Source of the DNA: JAJFKX01 sp965230265
GTDB lineage: Bacteria > Pseudomonadota > Gammaproteobacteria > Xanthomonadales > Wenzhouxiangellaceae
DNA: 64,000 nucleotides
Direction: 5' to 3'
Assembly (NCBI GenBank): GCA_965230265.1
Contig: OZ245999.1
Location: 1,674,001-1,738,000 of the forward strand
In this document: positions 34,168 through 41,803 of the stretch, piece after piece
How the letters are laid out: the number at the start of each line of letters is the position of its first letter
Numbering within the stretch: the stretch's first letter is position 1
Notes under the pieces: generated by a model
Databases searched by the model: none
Told to the model about the DNA's origin: nothing
The model's input: the letters and a program-made list of their open reading frames with translations, nothing else
Position numbers and translations under genes: made by a program

Positions 34168-34764
34168 TCAGCAATTCTTATATTTATCATTCAAACCAAC
34201 GCCATTCAAAATCATTGGTATAATTTTTTCAACCCGTCTTAACTTGGTGGCATCCCGCTTGGCATCAGCAATGTACTCGCTGTATTCACGCTGCTTGCCG
34301 GGCGTCAACGCAGAAAAAGCTTGCTGTAACTTCGCATTGGCTGACAGTGCAGCCTGTAACTCTGATGGCGTTTTCAGTCTGGCTTTGGGCTTTGGTTTAA
34401 TTTCCTTACCCGCTTTCTGATTGGCTATGGCTTCTTGCAAATACGCCTGGATTAATTTTGGCTCAATGTCATCGATTGAGTTAAATCGCCATTGCCGCAT
34501 CCCTCTGGTTTTACCTTCTTGGGCATTGATCAGCTTTTTATGTTTGTCTTTCAGAAACGAACCCTGAAAAAACCAAATGCCTACATAGTTTTTAAAAGCG
34601 CCCATCCCAGCCACATTTTTGCCATTCACAGTATAAGTGGGAATACCCCACTTGATGGTTTCTGTCATTGCTGTGGTCTGAAAAGTTTTGCGCAATAAAA
34701 CCAACTCATCGCGCCACTCAGGGTTGGCATCAATAAAGTCTTCAACGGTTTTATTCTTTTGCAT
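34168..34764 (-). CDS. YdeI-like protein (DUF1801 plus OmdA-type region)
   Basis: 198 residues. The N-terminal part (about 10-110) has the DUF1801 pattern: LVLLRKTFQTTAMTETIKWGIPTYTVNGKNVAGMGAFKNYVGIWFFQGSFL. The C-terminal half is basic (KPKPKARLKTPSELQAALSANAKLQQAFSALTPGKQREYSEYIADAKRDATKLRRVEKIIPMI), matching the OmdA/YdeI-type region. Such proteins are soluble and of unsettled function; B. subtilis YdeI is linked to antimicrobial-peptide resistance, which should not be carried over. Upstream of the universal stress gene on the same strand. Confidence 0.88.
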   Translation of the reverse strand: MQKNKTVEDFIDANPEWRDELVLLRKTFQTTAMTETIKWGIPTYTVNGKNVAGMGAFKNYVGIWFFQGSFLKDKHKKLINAQEGKTRGMRQWRFNSIDDIEPKLIQAYLQEAIANQKAGKEIKPKPKARLKTPSELQAALSANAKLQQAFSALTPGKQREYSEYIADAKRDATKLRRVEKIIPMILNGVGLNDKYKNC

Positions 34765-34782
34765 GATGAATCCAGACAGCGA

Positions 34783-35538
34783 TCAATTAGAACAATATTT
34801 TGGCATATCAGTGAAATCATTATCGAGGTTATAGCGGATATATACCGTGTTATCAGCAATACCTACCAGGGTTTGATCAATGCAGGCTGCTGACCAGATT
34901 TTGTTTTTACCCGGGTCACAATTGCCTTGTTCGCAATTGCCTCCCAAGGTATTCCAGCCACCACCAGGGCAAACACTGTTAGGGTTATTGGGGTTGATGG
35001 AGACATTCTGGCAATAACAAATGGCTCTGCCACTCTCATCAATACGACACGGCATATCCAGGCACAATGTCATCATATCCGGTGAATCACAGACCATTAA
35101 GCTGGCGTCGTTCAAGGTCCCATAAAGGCCATTATTAAGGCTGTCACCAAAAGAATATGTAGAGTAGATTTTGGGCGCTGTTGTTTCCACATAAGTGGGA
35201 AATGCCGTACCTGCAGACGTCGGGTTTGCACGCTCCTGACAATCGAGTGTGGCAAAGTTGGCATCATAAGCAACATTTTCCCCGGTGTTGCCTGTTTTCA
35301 CCACCGGGCAATCGCAAACCGCCCAACCCGCATCTGTGCCCTGATACTCCTTGCACTCCCCCGGGTTACCATCATCGTCAAGACATTGGCATGCCGCGTG
35401 AGAACAAAGTGCATAATCGTTATTGCTACACACGGGGCCGGCATTATTTTCAGTTAAGTTCTGTGCCAGTGCTGTCATCGTTAGCATACAAACGCACATC
35501 GCTATTAAAGCCATCATTAATTTGTATTGCGTTTTCAT
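34783..35538 (-). CDS. Cysteine-rich secreted protein with internal module duplication
   Basis: 251 residues from the ATG at 35536-35538, chosen over an in-frame start at 35643 because GGGAGG lies 6 bases upstream and a signal peptide follows (cleavage after ALA near 25). The mature protein has about 18 cysteines. Two similar modules are visible: C37-x7-C45-x4-C50 ... C75-x-C77 and C150-x8-C159-x4-C164 ... C174-x-C176, each with an Asp/Gly turn between. The rest is rich in Asn, Gly and Tyr. No family was recognised. A disulfide-stabilised extracellular or periplasmic protein is probable. It overlaps no neighbour; the gap to the acyl-CoA dehydrogenase is 52 bases. Confidence 0.78.
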   Translation of the reverse strand: MKTQYKLMMALIAMCVCMLTMTALAQNLTENNAGPVCSNNDYALCSHAACQCLDDDGNPGECKEYQGTDAGWAVCDCPVVKTGNTGENVAYDANFATLDCQERANPTSAGTAFPTYVETTAPKIYSTYSFGDSLNNGLYGTLNDASLMVCDSPDMMTLCLDMPCRIDESGRAICYCQNVSINPNNPNSVCPGGGWNTLGGNCEQGNCDPGKNKIWSAACIDQTLVGIADNTVYIRYNLDNDFTDMPKYCSN

Positions 35539-35590
35539 ATTAACCTCCCAGTCAATTTTTTCGTTGGTATTCCGTAACCGTTTGATTGGA

Positions 35591-36820
35591 TTATTCGTGC
35601 TTTGCCACCACCATTTTGTGTACTGCATCCGGACCATCAGCAAAGCGCAGCGTACGAATCCAGGTATACATTTCTGCCAGGGGCGTATCCTGAGTTAACC
35701 CTAAACCACCGTACATCTGAATGGCTTCATCCACCACTTTCAATGCGGTCTGTGGTGCCTGCACTTTGATCATGGAAATCCAAGGAGCGGCGGCTTTTAA
35801 ATCCCCCTGATCCATCATCCACGCTGCCTTCAGGCACAGCAGTCGGGTCATTTCTATTTGCATGCGGCAATCAGCAATAACATCACTATTGCCACCCAGT
35901 TTGGCCAACGGCCTGCCAAAAGCCGTTTGTGAGCGTGCCCGCTCAACCATCAGCTGTAAAGCATGCTCGGCCTGCCCCAGTGCTCGCATGCAGTGATGAA
36001 TGCGACCTGGCCCCAGACGACCCTGCGCGATTGCAAAACCTTTGCCACGTTGCCAGATCAAATGATCTTCAGGTACACGCACATCGGTAAAGCGCAATTG
36101 CATATGCCCATGCGGCGCATCATCATGACCGAAAACCAGCATGGGACGGACAATTTCAATTCCCGGTGTATCGGCGGGCACCACAATCATGGAATGCTGC
36201 GCGTGTCGATCGGCATCCGGATCGGTTTTAACCATGACGATATAGACTTTACAGCGCTCGTCACCAGCGCCTGAAATCCAGTGTTTTTCCCCATTCAGCA
36301 CCCACTCATCACCTTCCAGCACAGCAGGCATCGAGATATTGGTGGCATCCGATGAGGCCACCTGTGGTTCAGACATGCAAAATGCCGAGCGGATCTTTCC
36401 CTCCAGTAAACCCGGCAACCATTGCTGTTGCTGAACCTCCGAACCAAAACGAAGCAATACCTCCATGTTTCCGGTATCAGGAGCCGAGCAATTAAAGACT
36501 TCTGCTGCCAGCCTCGACCAACCCATGGCCTCTGCGAGATAGGCATAATCTACCGTCGATAAGCCTGCGCCCTGTTCATTATCTGTTAGCCACAGGTTCC
36601 ATAGCTGTTGCTGTCTGGCAGTGGTTTTCAGCGCTTCAAGAATCTCGATCTGGCGATCGGTATGCTGCCAGCGGTCACCGGTTTTGCCGACCTCGGCAAA
36701 GTATTCAGATTCAACCGGCAAAATATCATCGGTGATAATTTGCTGGATTTTTTTTAATAATGGGGCCGCTTTTTCAGAAATGCCAAGGTTCATGGTTTGC
36801 TGCTGCGATGTTACTGTCAT
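35591..36820 (-). CDS. Acyl-CoA dehydrogenase of the ACAD10/11 type
   Basis: 409-residue FAD enzyme. N-terminal helices contain LWLTDNEQGAGLSTVDYAYLAEAMGWS; the FAD-binding middle has FCMSEPQVASSDATNIS and WVLNGEKHWISGAGDERCKVYIVM; the C-terminal helical bundle holds RSQTAFGRPLAKLGGN and AIQMYGGLGLTQDTPLAEMYTWIRTLRFADGPDAVHK. In this subgroup the human counterpart joins an aminoglycoside-phosphotransferase-like kinase, and the adjacent gene here is just such a kinase. That pairing suggests 4-hydroxyacyl-CoA dehydroxylation rather than ordinary beta-oxidation. Substrate chain length is unknown. Confidence 0.92.
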   Translation of the reverse strand: MTVTSQQQTMNLGISEKAAPLLKKIQQIITDDILPVESEYFAEVGKTGDRWQHTDRQIEILEALKTTARQQQLWNLWLTDNEQGAGLSTVDYAYLAEAMGWSRLAAEVFNCSAPDTGNMEVLLRFGSEVQQQQWLPGLLEGKIRSAFCMSEPQVASSDATNISMPAVLEGDEWVLNGEKHWISGAGDERCKVYIVMVKTDPDADRHAQHSMIVVPADTPGIEIVRPMLVFGHDDAPHGHMQLRFTDVRVPEDHLIWQRGKGFAIAQGRLGPGRIHHCMRALGQAEHALQLMVERARSQTAFGRPLAKLGGNSDVIADCRMQIEMTRLLCLKAAWMMDQGDLKAAAPWISMIKVQAPQTALKVVDEAIQMYGGLGLTQDTPLAEMYTWIRTLRFADGPDAVHKMVVAKHE

Positions 36821-36916
36821 TTGAAAAGACTAGCATAATTGACAAGGTTTAATTGATGGCCGCAGATTGTAATAAAACACCACTGAAATCTCGCAACCAT
36901 TCCCGTAAAGACAAAC

Positions 36917-36954
36917 GTCAAGAAAAACCTGCAGGGTCAAGAAAAACCTGCAGG
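36917..36954 (-). terminator. Tandem 19-base duplication that forms an intrinsic terminator
   Basis: Two perfect 19-base copies (36917-36935 and 36936-36954) each end in the self-complementary octamer CCTGCAGG. In the minus-strand transcript the two octamers can pair to give an 8-base-pair stem with an 11-base loop followed by TTTTTCTT. It begins 2 bases beyond the kinase stop. Confidence 0.6.
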
Positions 36955-36955
36955 C

Positions 36956-38038
36956 TTAAACTTCCATCCCCTGCTTGATAATCTGCCGCGCATAATGCCC
37001 CAGCGCCCTCGCTCCCGGTCCATACATGGCAAATACTTTATTGCTGGTTTGCTTGTGGTAATACCGATAATAAATCTGCTGCGCAATCACCGCCAGACGG
37101 AATATTCCATAGGCATAGTAAAACGTGAAGTCATTAATTTTGATGCCAGTCTGTTCAGCATAATATTGGACCACTTCCTTGCGTGTAAACATCCCCGGTG
37201 CATCAGATGGTTGCTTCTTAAGGACTTTCAGTGACTGCGGATCATGTGGCTCAATCCAATAGACCAGCGCTGCCCCCAGATCCATTAGCGGATCTCCCAG
37301 CGCAGAAATTTCCCAATCCAGTACGGCCTTAATTGACCGCAACTGATCATCAGCGAGAATCAAATTATCAATACGAAAGTCACCATGTAACACACTGTGG
37401 CCTGTTTCCTCTGGTGGCCGGTTGCTATCTAGCCATTCCCGGACATCTTCAAACGTTTCAGCGTCCGCTGTTAAAGCCTTTTCATAGCGCTCATTCCAGC
37501 CCTTGATCTGACGCTCAATATAGCCTTGTGGTTTCCCGAAGCTTTCTAACCCAACCGCTTGATAATCAATTTTATGCAGTTCAATGAGCTTATCCCAAAA
37601 AGCGTGGCAAAACATACGTGTATGTTCCAGAGTCCAGCCCCATGCTTCCGGGATTTCCGTGGTGATATGCACACCCGGCACTTTGTCCATAATGTAAAAC
37701 TCAGCGCCAATCACCGAGTCTTCATGGCTGGCATAGTAAAGTGCATTGGGTACAGCCGGGTACACAGGCTGCAAGGCTTTAATCACTGTGTATTCACGCC
37801 ACATCGAATGCCCTGATTTGGGCTTGGCGCCGGCAGGCGGCCTACGCAGCACCAGATCACGTTCCGGATAGCTGAGCAAATAAGTCAGGTTGGATGCACC
37901 CGATGTAAACTGCTGTACCTTTGGCGTTCCGCTTAGACCATCAATATTCTGCTTGAGCTCACCATCCACGGCTGCTATATCAAAACTGTCTTCCACACGT
38001 ACTGCACTTAAATCTGACATGACCACCGTTTCCTGCAT
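36956..38038 (-). CDS. APH-fold kinase paired with the ACAD10/11-type dehydrogenase
   Basis: 360 residues with an aminoglycoside-phosphotransferase fold. The N lobe has TSGASNLTYLLSYPERDLVLRRPPAGAKPKSGHSM; catalytic H218-G-D220-F-R-I-D-N225 and the metal-binding D241-W-E region (AVLDWEISALGDPLMDLG) follow. ACAD10/11 proteins carry this domain fused before the dehydrogenase, and bacterial split pairs act in 4-hydroxy acid catabolism by phosphorylating the hydroxyacyl-CoA. Not an antibiotic-resistance gene. It starts 18 bases after cydB on the same strand, so it may be co-transcribed with it. ATG at 38020 is an alternative start. Confidence 0.88.
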   Translation of the reverse strand: MQETVVMSDLSAVRVEDSFDIAAVDGELKQNIDGLSGTPKVQQFTSGASNLTYLLSYPERDLVLRRPPAGAKPKSGHSMWREYTVIKALQPVYPAVPNALYYASHEDSVIGAEFYIMDKVPGVHITTEIPEAWGWTLEHTRMFCHAFWDKLIELHKIDYQAVGLESFGKPQGYIERQIKGWNERYEKALTADAETFEDVREWLDSNRPPEETGHSVLHGDFRIDNLILADDQLRSIKAVLDWEISALGDPLMDLGAALVYWIEPHDPQSLKVLKKQPSDAPGMFTRKEVVQYYAEQTGIKINDFTFYYAYGIFRLAVIAQQIYYRYYHKQTSNKVFAMYGPGARALGHYARQIIKQGMEV

Positions 38039-38056
38039 TCTGCGCGAGCTCCAGTC

Positions 38057-39061
38057 CTAATGATAACCGCTTTCTGCAGTGACTTTGCCACGAAAAATGT
38101 AATAGACAAATCCGGTATAAATTAAAATAACAGGCATTAATATCAACACACCAATAATGCTGAACAGTTGTGACTCATGTGCAGCAGCAGCATGATAAAC
38201 ACTGATATCGGGCGGCACGATCAATGGCAGTGTACTGAATGCAAGGCCCAGAAAGCTGATCACAAACAAACCTGCTGTACCTAAAAACGGCCAAATGCCA
38301 TGCTGTTTTTTAAGTGAGTAAAAGATACTAAATGCCAAAATGCCGGTAATGGTCGGCACCGGCCACAAAAAATAAAAATTAGGCAATGAAAACCATTTTT
38401 CTGCAATATCAGGAAAAGCCAGCGGTGTCCAAATACTGACACCGATGATAAACAGCAGCATTCCCAGCAATAGCCATAGCGCCAAATGCTGCATCCTGCT
38501 CTGCAATTCACCTTCGGTTTTCATATTCAACCAGCAGGCAGCCAATGTTGTATAACCGATCACAACCCCTGCCCCGCAAAACAGGCTAAACGGCGTGAGC
38601 CAGTCAAACGTTCCGCCGGCAAAACGGTTATCGATCACAGTAATACCCTGCAGCAAACCGCCCAGTATCAGCCCCTGGGAAAATGCAGCACAGAAAGAAC
38701 CCAGGAAAAAAGCCTTGTCCCACCAATGGTGATGCGGTTTGGCAACATGCCGAAATTCAAATGCCACGCCTCGGAAGATCAGCGCCAGCAGCATCACAAT
38801 GACCGGTATGTACAACGCCGGCATAATAATTGAATACGCCAATGGAAAAGCAACGAACAAACCACCTCCGCCCAACACCAGCCAGGTTTCATTGCCATCC
38901 CAAAAAGGCGCAACAGAATTCATCATTACGTCGCGATGCTGCTCCGATTTTTCTGCCGCAAACAAAATCCCTACACCCAAATCAAAGCCATCCAGAATGG
39001 TATAAACCACCACAGCAACAGCAATGACAATCCCCCATATCAGGGGTAAAGAATCGATCAT
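38057..39061 (-). CDS. cydB: Cytochrome bd-type (CioB-like) quinol oxidase subunit II
   Basis: 334 residues, inner-membrane subunit with eight to nine hydrophobic helices, N-terminal WGIVIAVAVVVYTILDGFDLGVGILFA (the typical GFDLGVG motif) and MNSVAPFWDGNETWLVLGGGGLFVAFP. It partners with subunit I in reducing oxygen to water with quinol. The start ATGA overlaps the subunit I stop (39058-39061), showing translational coupling. Its length matches CioB-type (about 335) rather than the longer E. coli CydB. No CydX-like small gene is visible in the short gap that follows. Confidence 0.95.
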   Translation of the reverse strand: MIDSLPLIWGIVIAVAVVVYTILDGFDLGVGILFAAEKSEQHRDVMMNSVAPFWDGNETWLVLGGGGLFVAFPLAYSIIMPALYIPVIVMLLALIFRGVAFEFRHVAKPHHHWWDKAFFLGSFCAAFSQGLILGGLLQGITVIDNRFAGGTFDWLTPFSLFCGAGVVIGYTTLAACWLNMKTEGELQSRMQHLALWLLLGMLLFIIGVSIWTPLAFPDIAEKWFSLPNFYFLWPVPTITGILAFSIFYSLKKQHGIWPFLGTAGLFVISFLGLAFSTLPLIVPPDISVYHAAAAHESQLFSIIGVLILMPVILIYTGFVYYIFRGKVTAESGYH

Positions 39062-40491
39062 TCTGCTTCTCCTGTATGGGTTTTGCTACTTTGCAGCCTG
39101 CGGTTTAAATCTTCAAAATGACCTGACTCTGCTGCGGACAAAGGACGGCGGGCAGTTGGTGACTGCGGTGGCTCCAGCACCTCCGGTTCTGGCCCTTTAC
39201 CAATTAATCGATTGATGTAATAAATGCCGGCACTAAATACCACGCCATACACCAGCACGAACAATACCAGGGACACTAAAATGCTGTTTGCAGATACCGG
39301 CGAGGCCGCATCGGCTGTGCGTAATACTTGATGCGCCAACCACGGCTGACGACCAATCTCAGTGGTCATCCAGCCCGCCAGTATGGCGATAAAACCCAAT
39401 GGCCAGACGTGCTGTAATGGCCGTAAAAACCATGTGGCATCCAATAACCTGCCTGTCCACCATAAAAAGCCTCCTACCACACCAATCAGAATCAGCAGCA
39501 GACCAATACCCACCATTATTCTGAATGCAAAAAACACCGGCAACACAGGTGGCTGGTCTTCTTTGGAAAAATCATTGAGTCCAGGAAATAACCCTTCCGG
39601 GTCATGAGTGACAATCATACTGGCCAGCTTTGGGATACCGATTTCCAGCTGATTGGTTTGTGCCTTTTGATCAGGCCAGGCGAATAACAGTAATGGTGCA
39701 GGTTTGGATGAGTCCCAGTGCGCTTCCATGGCGGCCACTTTGGCAGGCTGATATTCAGCGGTATTTAGACCATGCAAATCACCGATGAATAATTGCAAAA
39801 GCGCCAACAGCATGACCATCCCCAATGCCATTTTCAGCATGGTTAGTGATTGCCTTGGGAATTTATTGGCCATCCGATAACGAGCTGCCACCGCCAGCAC
39901 CACCACTGCTGTGGTCATATAAGCAGCCAGCAGCATGTGAGCGAAACGATAGGGAAAGCTTGGATTAAAAATGATTTGCAGCCAATCCAATGGGTAAGCA
40001 ACACCTTCACGCATCTCAAAGCCTGCAGGCGTATGCATCCAACTATTGGCAGACAATATCCAGAAGGCTGACATCAATGTGCCAACAGCAACCGCTATGG
40101 CAGCAGTCAATTGCAACCAGCGTGGCACCCTGCCCCAGCCAAACAACAGCACACCCAAAAAAGTAGCCTCCAGGAAAAACGCCGTTAATACCTCATAACC
40201 GATTAACGGCCCCAGCACATTGCCCAGGATCCGGGAGAACTCACTCCAGTTGGTCCCAAACTGATAAGACAGCACAATACCCGACACCACACCCATACCG
40301 AAGGACACTGCAAAGATTTTGGTCCAGAACCGAGCCAGTTTTTGATAGCGTTCACGGCCTGTTTTGATCCACATGCCAAGTAACACTGCGATGTATGCAG
40401 AAAGGCCGATCGTAAATGCAGGGAAAATAATATGGAAAGCAATCGTAAATGCAAACTGCAGTCGTGCCAGCATAACCGGATCAAAGTCCAC
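39058..40491 (-). CDS. cydA: Cytochrome bd-type (CioA-like) quinol oxidase subunit I
   Basis: 477 residues from a GTG at 40489-40491 (AGGAG 7 bases ahead; a TTG one codon earlier is less well spaced). Membrane protein with about nine helices. The heme ligand His near 20 lies in FHIIFP, and the conserved FGTNWSEF, SANSWM and GRQPW segments are present. The Q-loop between GDLHG and VLPVFFAFRIMVG is short: the protein lacks the long insertion of E. coli CydA (522 residues). That is the CioA type, known in Pseudomonas for cyanide-insensitive respiration. Cyanide insensitivity here is inferred. Confidence 0.95.
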   Translation of the reverse strand: MDFDPVMLARLQFAFTIAFHIIFPAFTIGLSAYIAVLLGMWIKTGRERYQKLARFWTKIFAVSFGMGVVSGIVLSYQFGTNWSEFSRILGNVLGPLIGYEVLTAFFLEATFLGVLLFGWGRVPRWLQLTAAIAVAVGTLMSAFWILSANSWMHTPAGFEMREGVAYPLDWLQIIFNPSFPYRFAHMLLAAYMTTAVVVLAVAARYRMANKFPRQSLTMLKMALGMVMLLALLQLFIGDLHGLNTAEYQPAKVAAMEAHWDSSKPAPLLLFAWPDQKAQTNQLEIGIPKLASMIVTHDPEGLFPGLNDFSKEDQPPVLPVFFAFRIMVGIGLLLILIGVVGGFLWWTGRLLDATWFLRPLQHVWPLGFIAILAGWMTTEIGRQPWLAHQVLRTADAASPVSANSILVSLVLFVLVYGVVFSAGIYYINRLIGKGPEPEVLEPPQSPTARRPLSAAESGHFEDLNRRLQSSKTHTGEAE

Positions 40492-40580
40492 CAAAACTCT
40501 CCTGATCAGTGCAATGTTTTACCGGTTAATAAATGCTGTCATTAAATAACAAATACAAGCTTATTGATCATCATTGGTGA

Positions 40581-41216
40581 CTATTTTCGGCGAAATTCAT
40601 AAGCACCGCTTTGCGCTCCCCAAACCTGTTGATCATCTGCATTAAAACCACGGTCCCAGGAGTTAATGGCATCGGCTGCCACCACCACCTCAGAACTCGC
40701 ATAGCTGGCACCAGCCAGTGTGCTAATGCAACCTTTACCGCGAGTCCCGCCACTGAATTGGGCTGCACTATCACGCTGCAGATAAACACTGCACCCGGTT
40801 CTTAACTGCAGGTCTTCTGGTCCGAATTCTTCCAGACTGTCTGGTTTAAGCCAGCCACCAATCACAGAGCCGGGATCGGGTAGCGTATAGACATCGGAAA
40901 TATATTGACCAGGTTGTGGCTCACGCAGGTGATAAACCCGCTGGCGGTATGGGTTCTCAAGATCCTCAGCACTGGCTTGTTCAAGATAAATCCAAATGCC
41001 ATCTTCACGCTCTGGCCAGATGATCGCAGCGGCCAATCGGATATTAAAAAAACGCTCATCACGCTGAGCTTGCGCACTGGAATCAAACTCACCTGTCAGC
41101 CATTCAGCCAATAATGGCAAAACCTGCTCTGTTTCAGGGTTATCATCAACCGACTGGCAAGCTGCAAGCAGTATGACAAGTATTAAGGTAGAGCGGATCA
41201 GTGGCTTATGGAACAT
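40581..41216 (-). CDS. CpcT/CpeT-like lipoprotein
   Basis: 211 residues with a lipoprotein signal (LLAACQ, Cys20). The mature part matches the CpcT/CpeT beta-barrel family: EWLTGEFDSSAQAQRDERFFNIRLAAAIIWPEREDGIWIYLEQASAEDLENPYRQRVYHLR, and the cysteine pair in TGCSVYLQRD ... GTRGKGC. Cyanobacterial members attach bilins to phycobiliproteins, which this organism lacks, so the role differs and is unknown. It follows zur by 58 bases on the same strand, so a link with metal homeostasis is possible. A related but more diverged lipoprotein lies at 50303. Confidence 0.85.
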   Translation of the reverse strand: MFHKPLIRSTLILVILLAACQSVDDNPETEQVLPLLAEWLTGEFDSSAQAQRDERFFNIRLAAAIIWPEREDGIWIYLEQASAEDLENPYRQRVYHLREPQPGQYISDVYTLPDPGSVIGGWLKPDSLEEFGPEDLQLRTGCSVYLQRDSAAQFSGGTRGKGCISTLAGASYASSEVVVAADAINSWDRGFNADDQQVWGAQSGAYEFRRK

Positions 41217-41274
41217 GACTAAACCTGAATGGATTTGAATGATTAATAATTATGATGCCCGGTGTTATTGGTCA

Positions 41275-41718
41275 TTATTGGCAGTTGCGGCATTTGCCAT
41301 ACACTTCCACTACTTGCTTTTCAGCCGCAAAACCCTGAGCATCAGCCGCCGCCAACACTTCTTTGGATAAATTGATATCGGGTACTTCGATCACCGTATC
41401 GCAACCCTGGCAAATCAAAAACTGTCCCGTATGTGCTTCTTCCGGGTGCACGCAACAGACAAACGCATTCAGTCTTTCCAAACGATGTATAAAGTGATTG
41501 TCTAATAAGAAATCCAATGCGCGATAAATCGTGGGTGGCGCGGCACGACGTTGACTGCTTTGGTCTTCTCGACTAAGTGACTCCAGCAAGTCGTAGGCTT
41601 TGACCGGTCCTTCAGCTGAAATAATCAGCTCCAGCACACGGCGACGCGTTGGTGTCAGGCGCAGTTCGCGTTCAGCGCAGACCTTTTCAACTTCCTGGAC
41701 GATAGATGCTACAGACAT
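41275..41718 (-). CDS. zur: Zinc uptake regulator Zur (Fur family)
   Basis: 147 residues. The DNA-binding half contains LRLTPTRRRVLELIISAEGPVKAYDLLESLS and PPTIYRALDFLLDNHFIHRL. The structural zinc site C103-x2-C106 and C143-x2-C146 matches E. coli Zur in numbering; the HPEEAHTGQFLICQGC stretch gives the regulatory zinc site. It represses zinc-import and zinc-sparing genes when zinc is bound. A palindrome upstream of folE2 (52301-52314) is a candidate target. Together with the CpeT-like gene behind it, it may form a small operon. Confidence 0.93.
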   Translation of the reverse strand: MSVASIVQEVEKVCAERELRLTPTRRRVLELIISAEGPVKAYDLLESLSREDQSSQRRAAPPTIYRALDFLLDNHFIHRLERLNAFVCCVHPEEAHTGQFLICQGCDTVIEVPDINLSKEVLAAADAQGFAAEKQVVEVYGKCRNCQ

Positions 41719-41803
41719 AAATCCATCTTAACACCGATGGAACAAATTCGATGCAACATTTTATAAGAGCCTCATCCTAATCAACTTACCCATGCAGGCA
41801 GTA

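Noticed and set aside
36956..38038. Aminoglycoside resistance phosphotransferase
   Set aside because: Fold is the same, but pairing with an ACAD10/11-type dehydrogenase and the sequence pattern fit the acyl-CoA kinase group instead.
40560..40580. FNR/ANR-like half-site upstream of cydA
   Set aside because: TTGAT is followed by ATTGG rather than ATCAA, so only one half matches the consensus.
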